A stretch of DNA of 52,200 nucleotides, from contig CAINXK010000176.1 in the NCBI GenBank assembly GCA_903854805.1, positions 1 through 52,200 of the forward strand. The letters run 5' to 3'. The notes under the pieces were generated by a model. It was not told the origin of the DNA. It ran no database searches and was given only the letters and a program-made list of their open reading frames with translations. The translations under genes and the position numbers were made by a program. The stretch comes from an uncultured Anaerolineae bacterium (lineage in GTDB: Bacteria > Chloroflexota > Anaerolineae > Anaerolineales > Villigracilaceae). The first letter of the stretch is position 1, and each line of letters opens with the position of its first letter. This document shows positions 40,631 to 49,804 of the stretch, piece after piece.

Positions 40631-43249
40631 ATGCATCTCGTACTTACGCATGAACAGGCCGATTTTGATGCCATGGCTGCTCTATATGCTGGCGCGCTGA
40701 TTGAAGGAGCGCTGCCTATTTTGCCGCGCCGGATGAACCGAAATGTGCGTGCATTCATCACGCTTTATGGGTTGGAATTTGCCTTCATCGATCCGCGTGA
40801 TTTGCCGCAAGGCCCGGTCGAATCTGTGACCCTGGTGGATACCCAGTCCCTGATCACCCTTAAGGGTATGAGCAAGGATACAAAAATCCGTGTCTATGAC
40901 CACCATCCTCAGCGAACAGCACAGAAAAATCCTAAAGGCAAGACGGCGGTGCCCATGGATTGGGAAGTGGTCAGTTTTGATCTGGGCGCAACCGCAACAT
41001 ATTTTGTGGAGATGTTTCAGGAACGTGGTGTGGTGCTTACTCCCATCCAGGCGACCCTGATGCTTTTGGGGATCTACGAAGATACGGGCACCCTGACTTA
41101 TTCGCACACTACCGCGCGGGACGTGCACGCTGTGGGTTGGTTGTTAGAGCAGGGTGCCGAGCTGCGTAGTGTTACAGATTTTCTAAATCCTCCGTTGAGT
41201 ATTGACCAACGGGATATTTATGATCACCTTCTGGCTAATATTGAGACGCTTGATATTTTCGGGCATCAGGTTATGCTGGCTTGTGGTGAGACCAGCAATC
41301 CTACCGAAGAAATATCCACACTGGCGCATAAATTGCGTGATCTTTTCGATCCGGACGCGCTATTCGTGTTAGTCCATTCACCCGAAGGTGTTCGGTTCGT
41401 GGCTCGTTCGGGGACTGACCAGATTGACGTTGCGGCCATTTCGGCTCAATTTGGAGGCGGCGGGCACAACCGTGCGGCGGCTGCCCTCATAAAACGAGAA
41501 ACTGGTCAACAGCAGCTGCTTCAGGATGTTCGGGAAGAATTAATTGCTATTTTGCCACGTTTTGTGCGCCCAGCGGTCAGCGTTGCACAACTCATGTCAA
41601 AACGCCCACGTGTGATTGCTCCTGAAACATCTGTGCAAGAAGCCGCAAAACTGATGGCTCGCTATGGGTACGAAGGGTTTCCAGTAGTCAGTGATGGAAA
41701 AATTGTCGGACTGTTGACGCGGCGCGCGGTGGATCGGGCCACCGGCCACCGGCTTAACGTGAATGCAGCCAGTTTGATGGATGCTGGCTCGATCTCAGTT
41801 CATCCAGGTGATTCACTCCAACGTTTACAGGCAGTCATGACGGATAGCGGTTGGGGTCAGATTCCGGTTATAGAGCCTGAATCTCACCTATTGGTTGGCA
41901 TCGTTACGCGTACCGACGTGCTCAAAATGCTATCACGCCGCCATCCGAATACTGCAAAATACCATTCAATATCTGCCATGCTTCAGAAAATGTTGGCTCC
42001 TGAAAAAATGGCTTTGATCCAGACCGTAGCAGATCAAGCGTCCAGCGGCCATTTGCCTGTCTATATCGTTGGAGGTTTTGTGCGTGATTTATTTTTGAAT
42101 CACCCCAGCGCAGATCTTGATATGGTAGTTGAGGGGGATGCGATCTTACTTGGTAAAAGTTTGGTCGCCAAATACGGCGGTAAACTAACCAGCCACGCAA
42201 GGTTTGGGACTGCCAGGTGGTATCTGGCAGGCAGCCAAATGGCGAACCCGCTTTTACCTGACTTCCTTGATTTGATCTCGGCGCGGCAGGAGTTTTATGA
42301 ACATCCCAGTGCCTTGCCGACCGTAGAACACGGCAGCATCAAACTGGATCTGCATCGTCGTGACTTCACGATCAACACCCTGGCGCTGCGCCTGGATGGA
42401 CGCCATTTTGGCGAATTGCACGATTATTACGGCGGCTTGCCTGATCTTGAGCGCCATCTGGTGCGAGTGTTACACTCCCTTTCATTTATTGATGATCCAA
42501 CGCGCATGCTGCGAGCAGTCAGGTATGAGCAGCGCTACGGTTTCAAGATCGAACCACGTACTCTGCAGCTGATGGAAGATGCCCGACCTCTGCTGGGGCG
42601 TCTTTCACCTGAACGTTTGCGGCATGAGTTGGATTTAATTTTGGAAGAAAAAAAAGCTACCTCGATTTTAGCGCGCCTGGATGAGCTTGGGCTGATTCAG
42701 GCAATTTCAGATCGTCTGCCCTGGAATAGCGAGATTTATCAGAGGCTGGATTCTTGCCTGGGTATTCCATTTCCGCTTGAATGGGGACTGCCACCGACCA
42801 ATTCAGCTCATTCGCTCTTTGAGACATTTGCATACAGCTTGTGGTTGCTTGATCAACCCACAAGTGTCATTCAGCAGATTCAAGAGGGGTTGTGTTTCTC
42901 CATGGCATGCTATAAAGTAATCCAGGGTGGTTCTGCACTTCTTCTTGACTTGCCAGCCTTGAAAGGCAGCCAGCCATCTCTGTGGGTAGCCCGCTTGGAT
43001 GGTGTCCCGCTCCTGGCTATTTATGTAGTCTATCTGGTGACCCGTGAGAAAGCCCTTGAAACTTATGCGCTCCAGTGGCGGAATATTCATCCCCGGACGA
43101 CTGGGCATACACTAAAAGCGCGTGGGCTGGTATCTGGTCCTTACTTCCAGGATATTCTGGATGCTTTGCGCAACGGCTGGTTGGACGGCGAGCTGGATTC
43201 TCTGGATGCCGAGGAAGTACTTCTGGAGAAATTGATCGCAAACCTCTAG
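40631..43249 (+). CDS. DHH phosphoesterase-CBS-CBS-tRNA nucleotidyltransferase fusion
   Basis: An 872-residue protein with several fused domains. Residues 1-310 are a DHH/DHHA1 phosphoesterase (LTHEQADFDA, DHHPQ with Asp90-His91-His92, FGGGGHN at 274-280). Residues about 316-435 hold two CBS domains (MSKRPRVI..., then VNAASLMDAGSISV). From 470 on is a class II polynucleotide adenylyltransferase head: IVGGFVRDLF (481-488), DLDMVVEG (495-502), then RRDFTINTLALR and RMLRAVRYEQRYGF. It completes or repairs the tRNA 3' end, perhaps adding only A or CC. Similar fusions are known in Chloroflexota, cyanobacteria and Aquificota. A -10 box lies 6 nt before the ATG. Confidence 0.93.
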   Translation: MHLVLTHEQADFDAMAALYAGALIEGALPILPRRMNRNVRAFITLYGLEFAFIDPRDLPQGPVESVTLVDTQSLITLKGMSKDTKIRVYDHHPQRTAQKNPKGKTAVPMDWEVVSFDLGATATYFVEMFQERGVVLTPIQATLMLLGIYEDTGTLTYSHTTARDVHAVGWLLEQGAELRSVTDFLNPPLSIDQRDIYDHLLANIETLDIFGHQVMLACGETSNPTEEISTLAHKLRDLFDPDALFVLVHSPEGVRFVARSGTDQIDVAAISAQFGGGGHNRAAAALIKRETGQQQLLQDVREELIAILPRFVRPAVSVAQLMSKRPRVIAPETSVQEAAKLMARYGYEGFPVVSDGKIVGLLTRRAVDRATGHRLNVNAASLMDAGSISVHPGDSLQRLQAVMTDSGWGQIPVIEPESHLLVGIVTRTDVLKMLSRRHPNTAKYHSISAMLQKMLAPEKMALIQTVADQASSGHLPVYIVGGFVRDLFLNHPSADLDMVVEGDAILLGKSLVAKYGGKLTSHARFGTARWYLAGSQMANPLLPDFLDLISARQEFYEHPSALPTVEHGSIKLDLHRRDFTINTLALRLDGRHFGELHDYYGGLPDLERHLVRVLHSLSFIDDPTRMLRAVRYEQRYGFKIEPRTLQLMEDARPLLGRLSPERLRHELDLILEEKKATSILARLDELGLIQAISDRLPWNSEIYQRLDSCLGIPFPLEWGLPPTNSAHSLFETFAYSLWLLDQPTSVIQQIQEGLCFSMACYKVIQGGSALLLDLPALKGSQPSLWVARLDGVPLLAIYVVYLVTREKALETYALQWRNIHPRTTGHTLKARGLVSGPYFQDILDALRNGWLDGELDSLDAEEVLLEKLIANL

Positions 43250-43267
43250 AAAATAACAATTATCTAT

Positions 43268-43273
43268 TACAAT
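43268..43273 (+). promoter_or_regulatory. -10-like TACAAT, 6 nt before ATG
   Basis: TACAAT ends 6 nt before ATG 43280; there is no ribosome binding site. The intergenic space after the tRNA nucleotidyltransferase gene is only 30 nt. Confidence 0.4.
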
Positions 43274-43279
43274 TAAATA

Positions 43280-43852
43280 ATGTCAGACAAAAATCCAGAA
43301 TTTCCCTACCGTATGCGTCAGGATTATCTTTCACCGGCAGAATCGGCTTTTTTTCATGTTCTTACTGGACTGGTGAAAGGGCAGTATTTCGTTTGCCCAA
43401 AAGTGGCCTTGACTGACCTTTTTTTTGTAGCACGCCCAAATGAGAACGTGCAATTTGGGTCTAAACTGTTGCGTAGAAATGTCGATTTTTTATTGCTGTG
43501 GCCTGAAGGTCTGAAACCGGCACTGGCAATTGAATTGGATTATCCCAAACAAACCGATCACCGGCCTGTGGACCATTTTCTGGATGGCTTATTTGCATCA
43601 ACCGGAGTGCCCTTGATCCATGTTACAGCCCGCCCGCCTTATGACATCAAGCTGTTGGCCGAGCGATTCCGCGACGCATTAATAAACTCGTATGATACCA
43701 CCCCAGACAGAGCAGATTTCTCCCCACTTTGTCCTCGTTGTGGGAGTACGATGGTGCTGCGCTTTGATAAAAATGGCCCGGTAAAAGGCCAAAAATACTA
43801 TGGCTGTCTGAATTTTCCCACCTGCCTGGAAACCGTTGCACTCAGGCAATAA
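43280..43852 (+). CDS. DUF2726 protein with topoisomerase-type zinc finger
   Basis: A 190-residue protein. The N-terminal two-thirds is a DUF2726 domain (LSPAESAFFHVL, then VDFLLLWPEGLKPALAIELD), a fold related to restriction-endonuclease-like nucleases. The C-terminus has a topoisomerase-type zinc ribbon, CPRCGS and YGCLNFPTC. It may bind DNA, but no activity has been shown. The -10 box with 6-nt spacing suggests a leaderless start. Confidence 0.85.
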   Translation: MSDKNPEFPYRMRQDYLSPAESAFFHVLTGLVKGQYFVCPKVALTDLFFVARPNENVQFGSKLLRRNVDFLLLWPEGLKPALAIELDYPKQTDHRPVDHFLDGLFASTGVPLIHVTARPPYDIKLLAERFRDALINSYDTTPDRADFSPLCPRCGSTMVLRFDKNGPVKGQKYYGCLNFPTCLETVALRQ

Positions 43853-43879
43853 AATCCCAGTTTTTCTAAAAGGTTAGCC

Positions 43880-44656
43880 ATGGATCTCCTCCCTTATCTG
43901 GATTTTATATCTGACATTGCTTATCGCGCCGGGCGAATTACTTTGGGATATTTTAATGCTGGAGTTCGACCGGACTATAAGGCAGATGATACGCCTGTAA
44001 CGGCCGCTGATCGTGCCGCTGAGATATTTATCCGGGGTGAGTTGGAAAAGAACTTCCCAACCCATGCTATCCTCGGTGAAGAATACGGCGAGACAGGTTC
44101 CAAAGGCAGCTCAATGCGTTGGATCATCGATCCGATTGATGGCACGAAATCTTTTATGCGCGGAATTCCACTGTATGCTGTCTTGATTGGCTTGGAAATT
44201 GATGGGGTTGTGAAAGTGGGGGCAGCTTACTACCCCGGCACCGATGAAATGTTGTGCGCTTCTGAAGGTGGCGGTGCCTGGTGGAATGGCCGGCGCGCGC
44301 ATGTTTCGGATGTTTCATCCATGGCAAGAGCCTGGGTGTGTTTTACGAATACCCGTAATATGAGTAAACATGGGCGTGCAGAAGCCTGGGAGCGTGTTAA
44401 TGCGTGTGCCTATGCTGCACGAGGTTGGAGCGACGCATACGGTTACCTGGCGGTGGCTACCGGACGTGCTGAGGCGATGCTTGATCCAATCATGGCTATC
44501 TGGGACTGTGGTCCATTTCCTGTTATCTTGAAGGAGGCTGGTGGCTACTTCGGCAGCTGGGATGGTCGTGATGGTCATTTGTATCAGGAAGCGCTGGCAT
44601 GCAATTTGGCGCTTCTGCCTGAGATCCTCCGGTTAGTCAAAGGCGATGGTTCATAA
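43880..44656 (+). CDS. Inositol monophosphatase family protein (possible histidinol phosphatase)
   Basis: A 258-residue Mg2+-dependent phosphatase. The motifs are ILGEEYGE (about residue 65), IIDPIDGTKSF (about 87-97) and AIWDCGPFPVILKEAGG near 210, which supply the metal ligands. DGTKSFMRGIPLYAVLIGL matches the HisN-type group more than classical inositol monophosphatase, so it may serve in histidine synthesis; but no his gene is nearby. AAAGG precedes the ATG. A terminator follows. Confidence 0.85.
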   Translation: MDLLPYLDFISDIAYRAGRITLGYFNAGVRPDYKADDTPVTAADRAAEIFIRGELEKNFPTHAILGEEYGETGSKGSSMRWIIDPIDGTKSFMRGIPLYAVLIGLEIDGVVKVGAAYYPGTDEMLCASEGGGAWWNGRRAHVSDVSSMARAWVCFTNTRNMSKHGRAEAWERVNACAYAARGWSDAYGYLAVATGRAEAMLDPIMAIWDCGPFPVILKEAGGYFGSWDGRDGHLYQEALACNLALLPEILRLVKGDGS

Positions 44657-44694
44657 AAAACACTCCCAGGCATGATCACCTGGGAGTGTTTTTT
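44655..44694. terminator. Bidirectional intrinsic terminator
   Basis: A perfect 16-bp inverted repeat (44655-44670 and 44679-44694) with an 8-nt loop. It begins with six A and ends with six T, placed between the convergent phosphatase and haem-binding protein genes. Confidence 0.94.
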
Positions 44695-44707
44695 ATTATT
44701 GGTTAGC

Positions 44708-45127
44708 TTATTTTAGCGTTGTTGTGAGCGCATCGATCAGGGCCTGCTTTTGTTGCGCATTCATTTTGGAAGTAGGGTGGAAAATAGTGTATTGCAGGGG
44801 CGGCATGCGGCCGCGGTCTATGTTTTCAACCATTTCATTCAGGTTGCCGGGATTCTGGTCCCATTCCGAGTAATTAAATATTGAACGGCCTTTCGCCACG
44901 TCATATTTAATTAACCAAGAGGCCGGGGCAATGTAGCTGTACCAGGGCCATTCGGTTTCATTACTGTGACATTGAAAGCAGTTATCTTTGACAAGGGCGC
45001 GTGCTTCTGGGCTGCTCCAATTCGGTTCTTTTGTAACTGCCGGGTTTGTGCGATCGACCGGAATGAGTTGGATCAGGCCGAACAGGACCAATCCGCCGAT
45101 AAGTATAAAGACAATTATTTTTTTCAA
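44708..45127 (-). CDS. Membrane-anchored haem-binding protein (CxxCH)
   Basis: A 139-residue protein with an N-terminal membrane anchor (about residues 3-21) and an outer domain with one haem motif, CFQCH, preceded by SPEARALVKDNC and followed by NETEWPWYSYIAPASWL. These are typical of the haem_bd domain family. The AAAGGAGA at 8 nt indicates TTG 45127; codons further upstream read through a promoter-like area. Possible roles are electron transfer or redox sensing. It lies directly after a diguanylate cyclase gene, which may be functionally linked. Confidence 0.85.
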   Translation of the reverse strand: MKKIIVFILIGGLVLFGLIQLIPVDRTNPAVTKEPNWSSPEARALVKDNCFQCHSNETEWPWYSYIAPASWLIKYDVAKGRSIFNYSEWDQNPGNLNEMVENIDRGRMPPLQYTIFHPTSKMNAQQKQALIDALTTTLK

Positions 45128-45257
45128 CTTGGGTCTCCTTTTTTTCAACCGAAATTCTACACCTATTGTGTGAAATAGTACGAATGAATAATGGTAATTC
45201 TTGTTTTTTGGTCTTTGGGCTGGTGATATTATGCTGAAGTTCTGCGATCCATAATCA

Positions 45258-46868
45258 TTATTTGACACATACCGTGTTGCGCCCGGCTAGTTTGGCGGCG
45301 TACATGGCAGAATCGGCGGCGCGGATGATTTCATCCGGTGTGTCACCGTTTTGGGGGAAGATGGCCACCCCAATAGAAATGGTCGAATGAAGTACTTGAC
45401 CTTCATATTTGACTGGCAGAATGCAGAAGTTATTGCAAATTGAGGCTGCCCGAGCCTGGGCATCTTTGATATGCACATCTGGCATGATGATAATAAATTC
45501 TTCGCCACCGTACCGGCAAACAATATCACCCTGGCGAACGCCCTCCAAAAGAAAATCGCCCAATGCTTTCAACACCTGATCACCAGCTTTGTGACCGTAG
45601 GTATCGTTCAGGTGTTTAAAATGGTCGATATCGATCATCAGTACACTGATTTCATAATCGTCCCGTTTGGCCCGGGATAGCTCGCGTTCAAAGGTTTCGT
45701 CCAGATACCGGCGGTTAAATAGTCCGGTCAAAGAATCACGGATGGCACGTTCTCGCAAATGAGCCTGAAGGGTTTCAATTTCGGCCAGCTGAAAACGTAA
45801 GCTTTTATTTGCATCCTGGATTTCATCCTGGATTCGTCGTTTTTCGGTAATATCGCGAAAAACGACGAATTGACCTGAAAAACGTCCCTTTCGATCGTGG
45901 ACAGGTGAGAAATTAATTTCCAGGAAACGCCCTTTGGTATCTTCAACGGTTTTTTCGGATGGTAATTCGGGATTGTTTTGCGAAAACAGTTTCCTCAGTT
46001 CGGGCCAATTGGAGAAGCTGTCTCCGATATAGCTGCCAATATCTATAATAGTTTTTGGCCCAAGCAGATTTGTGGCTGCTGGGTTTTTATCAACGACTCG
46101 ATTTTGTTGATCAAGTACCAGCATTCCATCTTTCATTGTTTCGATTAATGTATGGCGTGCGATCGGCACAAGATCCAGTAGATGGAACTGGAAGAGAGCC
46201 CAGGCAAATATTGCGCTTGTGATAACAACAACCAGGGGAGTTAGCTCGAGACCGGGGGCCGGACTGAGACCCGCTAGATAGATGCCATTGACAGCCCAGG
46301 GTGTCAGCGCAGCAGTGATGACTAAGATTACCTGTTGCCGATAGGTCTTTGGTAAATCAAGTGCGCCCCGGATTAGCAGGATCGTCCCAATTAGCATGAT
46401 CAGGTAGGAATATCCAACTGCCCCAATCCAAAAAGCGATTCCGTGCCCAAAGATTGTCAAATTACTACCGGCCGGGCTGGGTGTAAAACTGGACCAGATC
46501 AGCCCATGCCATTCGTTTGTGAATGCCAGGAGCAGGGTAATCAACGGAACAATGAAGACGAGTGTAAGATTTCGGCGGGTTAGCCATTTGTAAAGATGAT
46601 TATATTCGAGGGCAAAGGTCAACAGCAGCACCGGGCAACTGACGGTACCGAAGTATTCTATCTTTGACCAAAATATTTGCCCTGGAATTCCGACTGTCGC
46701 ATATTCAAGGGCTGCTCCACCTGACCAGATGGCTGCCGCTACTGCAAGAGCAGTTAATGATTTTCCCCCGGAGACGTCTTGTCGTTGCCAGGCAGTTACA
46801 GCCACAAAAATGGCCATAACTGCTCCCGTTGCGCTGATGATGGAATAAGGTGTGATCTCAAAGGTCAT
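45258..46868 (-). CDS. Diguanylate cyclase with 7-helix membrane sensor, PAS and GGDEF domains
   Basis: A 536-residue protein. Residues 1-230 form seven or so helices (7TM histidine-kinase-type sensor), 240-345 a PAS domain, and 345-372 a coiled coil leading into the GGDEF domain from about 375. The active site is GGEEF (454-458) and the upstream RQGD (445-448) supplies the inhibitory RxxD site, so it should make c-di-GMP with product feedback. There is no strong ribosome binding site. The ligand of the sensor is unknown. Confidence 0.93.
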   Translation of the reverse strand: MTFEITPYSIISATGAVMAIFVAVTAWQRQDVSGGKSLTALAVAAAIWSGGAALEYATVGIPGQIFWSKIEYFGTVSCPVLLLTFALEYNHLYKWLTRRNLTLVFIVPLITLLLAFTNEWHGLIWSSFTPSPAGSNLTIFGHGIAFWIGAVGYSYLIMLIGTILLIRGALDLPKTYRQQVILVITAALTPWAVNGIYLAGLSPAPGLELTPLVVVITSAIFAWALFQFHLLDLVPIARHTLIETMKDGMLVLDQQNRVVDKNPAATNLLGPKTIIDIGSYIGDSFSNWPELRKLFSQNNPELPSEKTVEDTKGRFLEINFSPVHDRKGRFSGQFVVFRDITEKRRIQDEIQDANKSLRFQLAEIETLQAHLRERAIRDSLTGLFNRRYLDETFERELSRAKRDDYEISVLMIDIDHFKHLNDTYGHKAGDQVLKALGDFLLEGVRQGDIVCRYGGEEFIIIMPDVHIKDAQARAASICNNFCILPVKYEGQVLHSTISIGVAIFPQNGDTPDEIIRAADSAMYAAKLAGRNTVCVK

Positions 46869-47156
46869 GGTGTTGTCTTTGTCCGGTAAAAGGTACCGTC
46901 CAATAACTCCGCTTTTATGAAACGCTAAAAATAAATTGGGTTCGTTTTCTGGGCGTTCAGGTGTTGGTTGTTGTTAATTTTATAGGAGGAAAGGAATTTT
47001 TGCAACAAACCCATTTTTGATCTATTGCTGGGGCTCTCTGACAGGGAACATTTTATATTGTCTGCTGGCAAATCGGTTCAGAATGTAGATTGAGTTATCA
47101 AACAATCCTATTTTATCTCTATTACGGTAAAATCAGGGTTCGGTGAAAGGATTGCT
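46869..47156. other. Intergenic region between divergent genes
   Basis: A 288-nt AT-rich gap between the diguanylate cyclase (-) and feoA (+). It must contain promoters in both directions. TAAAAT (47128-47133) could be the -10 of feoA. I see no Fur-type palindrome, RNA gene or longer ORF. Confidence 0.4.
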
Positions 47157-47384
47157 ATGCATTTATTAGATATCGAAGCGGGAATCTGGGTAAAGGTGAT
47201 GGGTTTCGAGGGTGGGGTTAAATTTCAAGATCGACTGCTCCATCACGGATTGTACCCCGGTGATTTGGCGCGGATATTGCGTTCGGCCCCATTAGATGGT
47301 CCCTTGCTGGTAGAGGTTGGTGGTCGAGAATTGGCGTTGGGTCGTGGTGTGGCACAAAAAATTATAGTGGAAATCGTCGAATGA
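47157..47384 (+). CDS. feoA: FeoA-like protein
   Basis: A 75-residue SH3-like protein that assists the ferrous iron transporter. GGVKFQDRLLHHGLYPGDLARIL and ALGRGVAQKIIVE correspond to the FeoA core. GAAAGG lies 6 nt before the ATG. It overlaps feoB by 4 nt. Confidence 0.9.
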   Translation: MHLLDIEAGIWVKVMGFEGGVKFQDRLLHHGLYPGDLARILRSAPLDGPLLVEVGGRELALGRGVAQKIIVEIVE

Positions 47385-49090
47385 GATTTGCACTGGTGGG
47401 TCGACCTAACTGTGGAAAAAGCACTCTCTTTAACCAGGTTGCTGGTTATAAGGCCGAGACTGGCAATTTTCATGGCACCACTGTGACGTTTACAGAGAGC
47501 AAGGTGCGTGTGAGGGGTGAAGTTATTGATCTGGTGGACTTGCCTGGTACCTACACCTTGACAGGTTCAAACCCTGCCGAAGCTGTTGCAAAGGATTATT
47601 TGGCATCCAACGATGTGGATGTCATCATAAATGTGATCGATGCATCTCACCTGGCCCAATCTTTGGAGTTGACGATCGAACTCCTGGCTGTAAAGCGACC
47701 GTTGATCCTGGCCATGAATATGATGGATGAGGCGCTCCGGATGGGATTGAAGGTTGATGGGCCTGGGTTGGAGAAAAAACTGGGCGTGAAGGTAGTTCCG
47801 TTGATTGCCAGCAAGGGCCGTGGGGTCAAGGGTTTGTTTCTGGCTGGAATGGAAGTCTTCAGGGGCAGCCAGGATTATGCCTTGCGGTTTTCAGCGGTTG
47901 ATGAAAACCCACTGGCTCGTCACAAGATGGGGCAAATTTTGGCAGGCGAGTTTGTCAAACAGGGCGCTCGCAACCTGAGCTGGCGCGATCGGCTGGATGA
48001 TGTTTTATTGCATCCGATCTGGGGCTATATAACACTTTTATTGGTCCTGCTTTCATTTTTTCAGGCAGTCTATGGGATTGGCCGATTAATCGAGCCGCCC
48101 TTATTAAAGATATTTGACAGGTTGATTGTTATTACGACTGGGCCGCTTGGGCTGCAAACATTTTGGGGTATGCTTGTCAGTGGTATTTTGCAAGGAGTCA
48201 CAGCCGGTATCGCGATTGTTCTGCCTTACCTGCTTCCCTTTTTACTCGGCCTGGGTTTACTTGAAGATGTAGGCTATTTGCCGCGAGTGGCATTTTTGAT
48301 GGATGCACTGATGCACCGAATTGGGCTGCATGGAAAAGCAATCGTACCATTTATCTTGGGGTATGGTTGTAATGTGCCGGCGATTATGTCAACGCGAACC
48401 CTTGAAGAGCCACGGGACCGGTTTATGGCAGCAGCTCTGGCGACGCTTGTCCCATGTGCGGCCAGGTTGGCAGTGGTTTTCGGCCTGGTAGCGTACTACC
48501 TTGGCCCGCTGGCGGCCTTAGGTGTGTATATTTTTAATCTATTTGTAATTGCCGTTACGGGTCGAATTCTTACAAAACTGTTGCCGGAAGATACGCCTGG
48601 GTTGATCCTTGAAATGCCCCCGTATCGAACGCCGACTTTGAAAGCGGTGTTTAATAAAGCCTGGTTCCGCATTCGCGAGTTCGTGGTCGAAGCCTGGCCA
48701 ACCCTGATCGCAGGGAGTGGCGTGCTGGCAATATTAAGTTATTTTAACCTGGCTATCTATTTCAATTTATTAATCCGTCCGATAACCTGGGTACTCGATT
48801 TGCCTGCCGCGGTGGGTGTGCCACTTATCTTTGGTATTTTGCGCAAAGAATTATCATTGGTGATGCTGGGTCAGGCACTGGGCACAATGAACTTTGCCAC
48901 AGTTATGACCCCGGTGCAGTTGTACACTTTCACGGTTTTTGTTATGTTTTACGTGCCATGTGTGGCCACATTAATTATGCTGCGCCGTGAATTGGGCACG
49001 AAAGGAATGTTGTGGATCACGGCATTAACCGTGATCGTGGCGCTGGTTGCCGGTCTGGTTGCCCGGGGCATGGCAATCTTGCTGCTGTAA
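47381..49090 (+). CDS. feoB: Ferrous iron transporter B
   Basis: A 569-residue membrane Fe(II) transporter with a G domain. G1 is GRPNCGKST (7-15), G3 DLPGTY (53-58), G4 NMMD (113-116) and G5-like ASKGRG. The membrane domain has two Gate regions: GYGCNVPAI near residue 328 and PCAARLAV near 357. It is shorter than the 700-plus residues of enterobacterial FeoB but the core appears complete. FeoC is not present. Confidence 0.94.
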   Translation: MRFALVGRPNCGKSTLFNQVAGYKAETGNFHGTTVTFTESKVRVRGEVIDLVDLPGTYTLTGSNPAEAVAKDYLASNDVDVIINVIDASHLAQSLELTIELLAVKRPLILAMNMMDEALRMGLKVDGPGLEKKLGVKVVPLIASKGRGVKGLFLAGMEVFRGSQDYALRFSAVDENPLARHKMGQILAGEFVKQGARNLSWRDRLDDVLLHPIWGYITLLLVLLSFFQAVYGIGRLIEPPLLKIFDRLIVITTGPLGLQTFWGMLVSGILQGVTAGIAIVLPYLLPFLLGLGLLEDVGYLPRVAFLMDALMHRIGLHGKAIVPFILGYGCNVPAIMSTRTLEEPRDRFMAAALATLVPCAARLAVVFGLVAYYLGPLAALGVYIFNLFVIAVTGRILTKLLPEDTPGLILEMPPYRTPTLKAVFNKAWFRIREFVVEAWPTLIAGSGVLAILSYFNLAIYFNLLIRPITWVLDLPAAVGVPLIFGILRKELSLVMLGQALGTMNFATVMTPVQLYTFTVFVMFYVPCVATLIMLRRELGTKGMLWITALTVIVALVAGLVARGMAILLL

Positions 49091-49096
49091 TTTATT

Positions 49097-49804
49097 TTAT
49101 TTCAGGGCGTGTTTAAGCTTGTCGACCACTGTTCGTAGGACTTTTATGCGTGAGTAGTATTTATCATTGGCTTCCACCAGTGTCCAGGGGGCATTGGGCG
49201 TACTGGTCTTTAGAACCATCTCCTCAGCTGCTACCTGATAATCTTCCCACTTGCCACGGTTACGCCAATCTTCGTCTGTAATTTTCCAGGATTTATAGTT
49301 GGTACGCTTCCGCTCACGGAAGCGGCGCAGTTGTTCATCCTTGCTGATGTGCATCCAGAATTTGAATATGATTGTGCCAAAATCGGTTAGTTGGCGTTCA
49401 AACTGGTTGATTTCACTGTAGGCGCGCTTCCAGTCGGTTTCGCTGCAATAGCCTTCCAGTCTTTCGACAAGCACGCGGCCATACCAGGACCGGTCAAATA
49501 TCGCAATCTGGCCCTGCTCGGGCAATCGTCGCCAGAAGCGGTACAGGTAGTGACGTTCGCGGTCATCTCCGGCTGGGGCAGCGATCGGCCAGACGATATA
49601 CCCGCGCGGGTCAATTTTTTCAGTTAATCGTTTGATTGTGCCACCCTTGCCGGATGCATCCCAACCTTCAAATACGATCACAACCGGCCTTTTTTGTGTA
49701 TAGACCTGGTAGCCCAGTTGGTGTAGCTCGGCCTGTAATTCTTTGATGGTTTTGTCATAATCTTCGCGCGATGCGGCGAGAGAAAGATCGAGGCGCTCAA
49801 GCAT
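49097..49804 (-). CDS. PPK2-family polyphosphate phosphotransferase (catalytic partner)
   Basis: A 235-residue kinase-like protein that transfers phosphate from polyphosphate to a nucleotide. Walker A is GWDASGKGG (47-55, with Asp49), the lid/Walker B is FDRSWYGR (103-110). The C-terminus ITDEDWRNR...WTLVEANDKYYSRIKVLRT matches the C-terminal domain of polyphosphate:AMP phosphotransferases (class II). AAGGAG precedes ATG 49804, which overlaps the stop of the upstream PPK2 gene by 8 nt. AMP is therefore a likely acceptor. Confidence 0.92.
   Translation of the reverse strand: MLERLDLSLAASREDYDKTIKELQAELHQLGYQVYTQKRPVVIVFEGWDASGKGGTIKRLTEKIDPRGYIVWPIAAPAGDDRERHYLYRFWRRLPEQGQIAIFDRSWYGRVLVERLEGYCSETDWKRAYSEINQFERQLTDFGTIIFKFWMHISKDEQLRRFRERKRTNYKSWKITDEDWRNRGKWEDYQVAAEEMVLKTSTPNAPWTLVEANDKYYSRIKVLRTVVDKLKHALK

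Noticed and set aside
47381..49090. Truncated feoB
   Set aside because: Shorter than enterobacterial FeoB, but all G motifs, both Gate regions and an intact end are present; this length is common outside proteobacteria.
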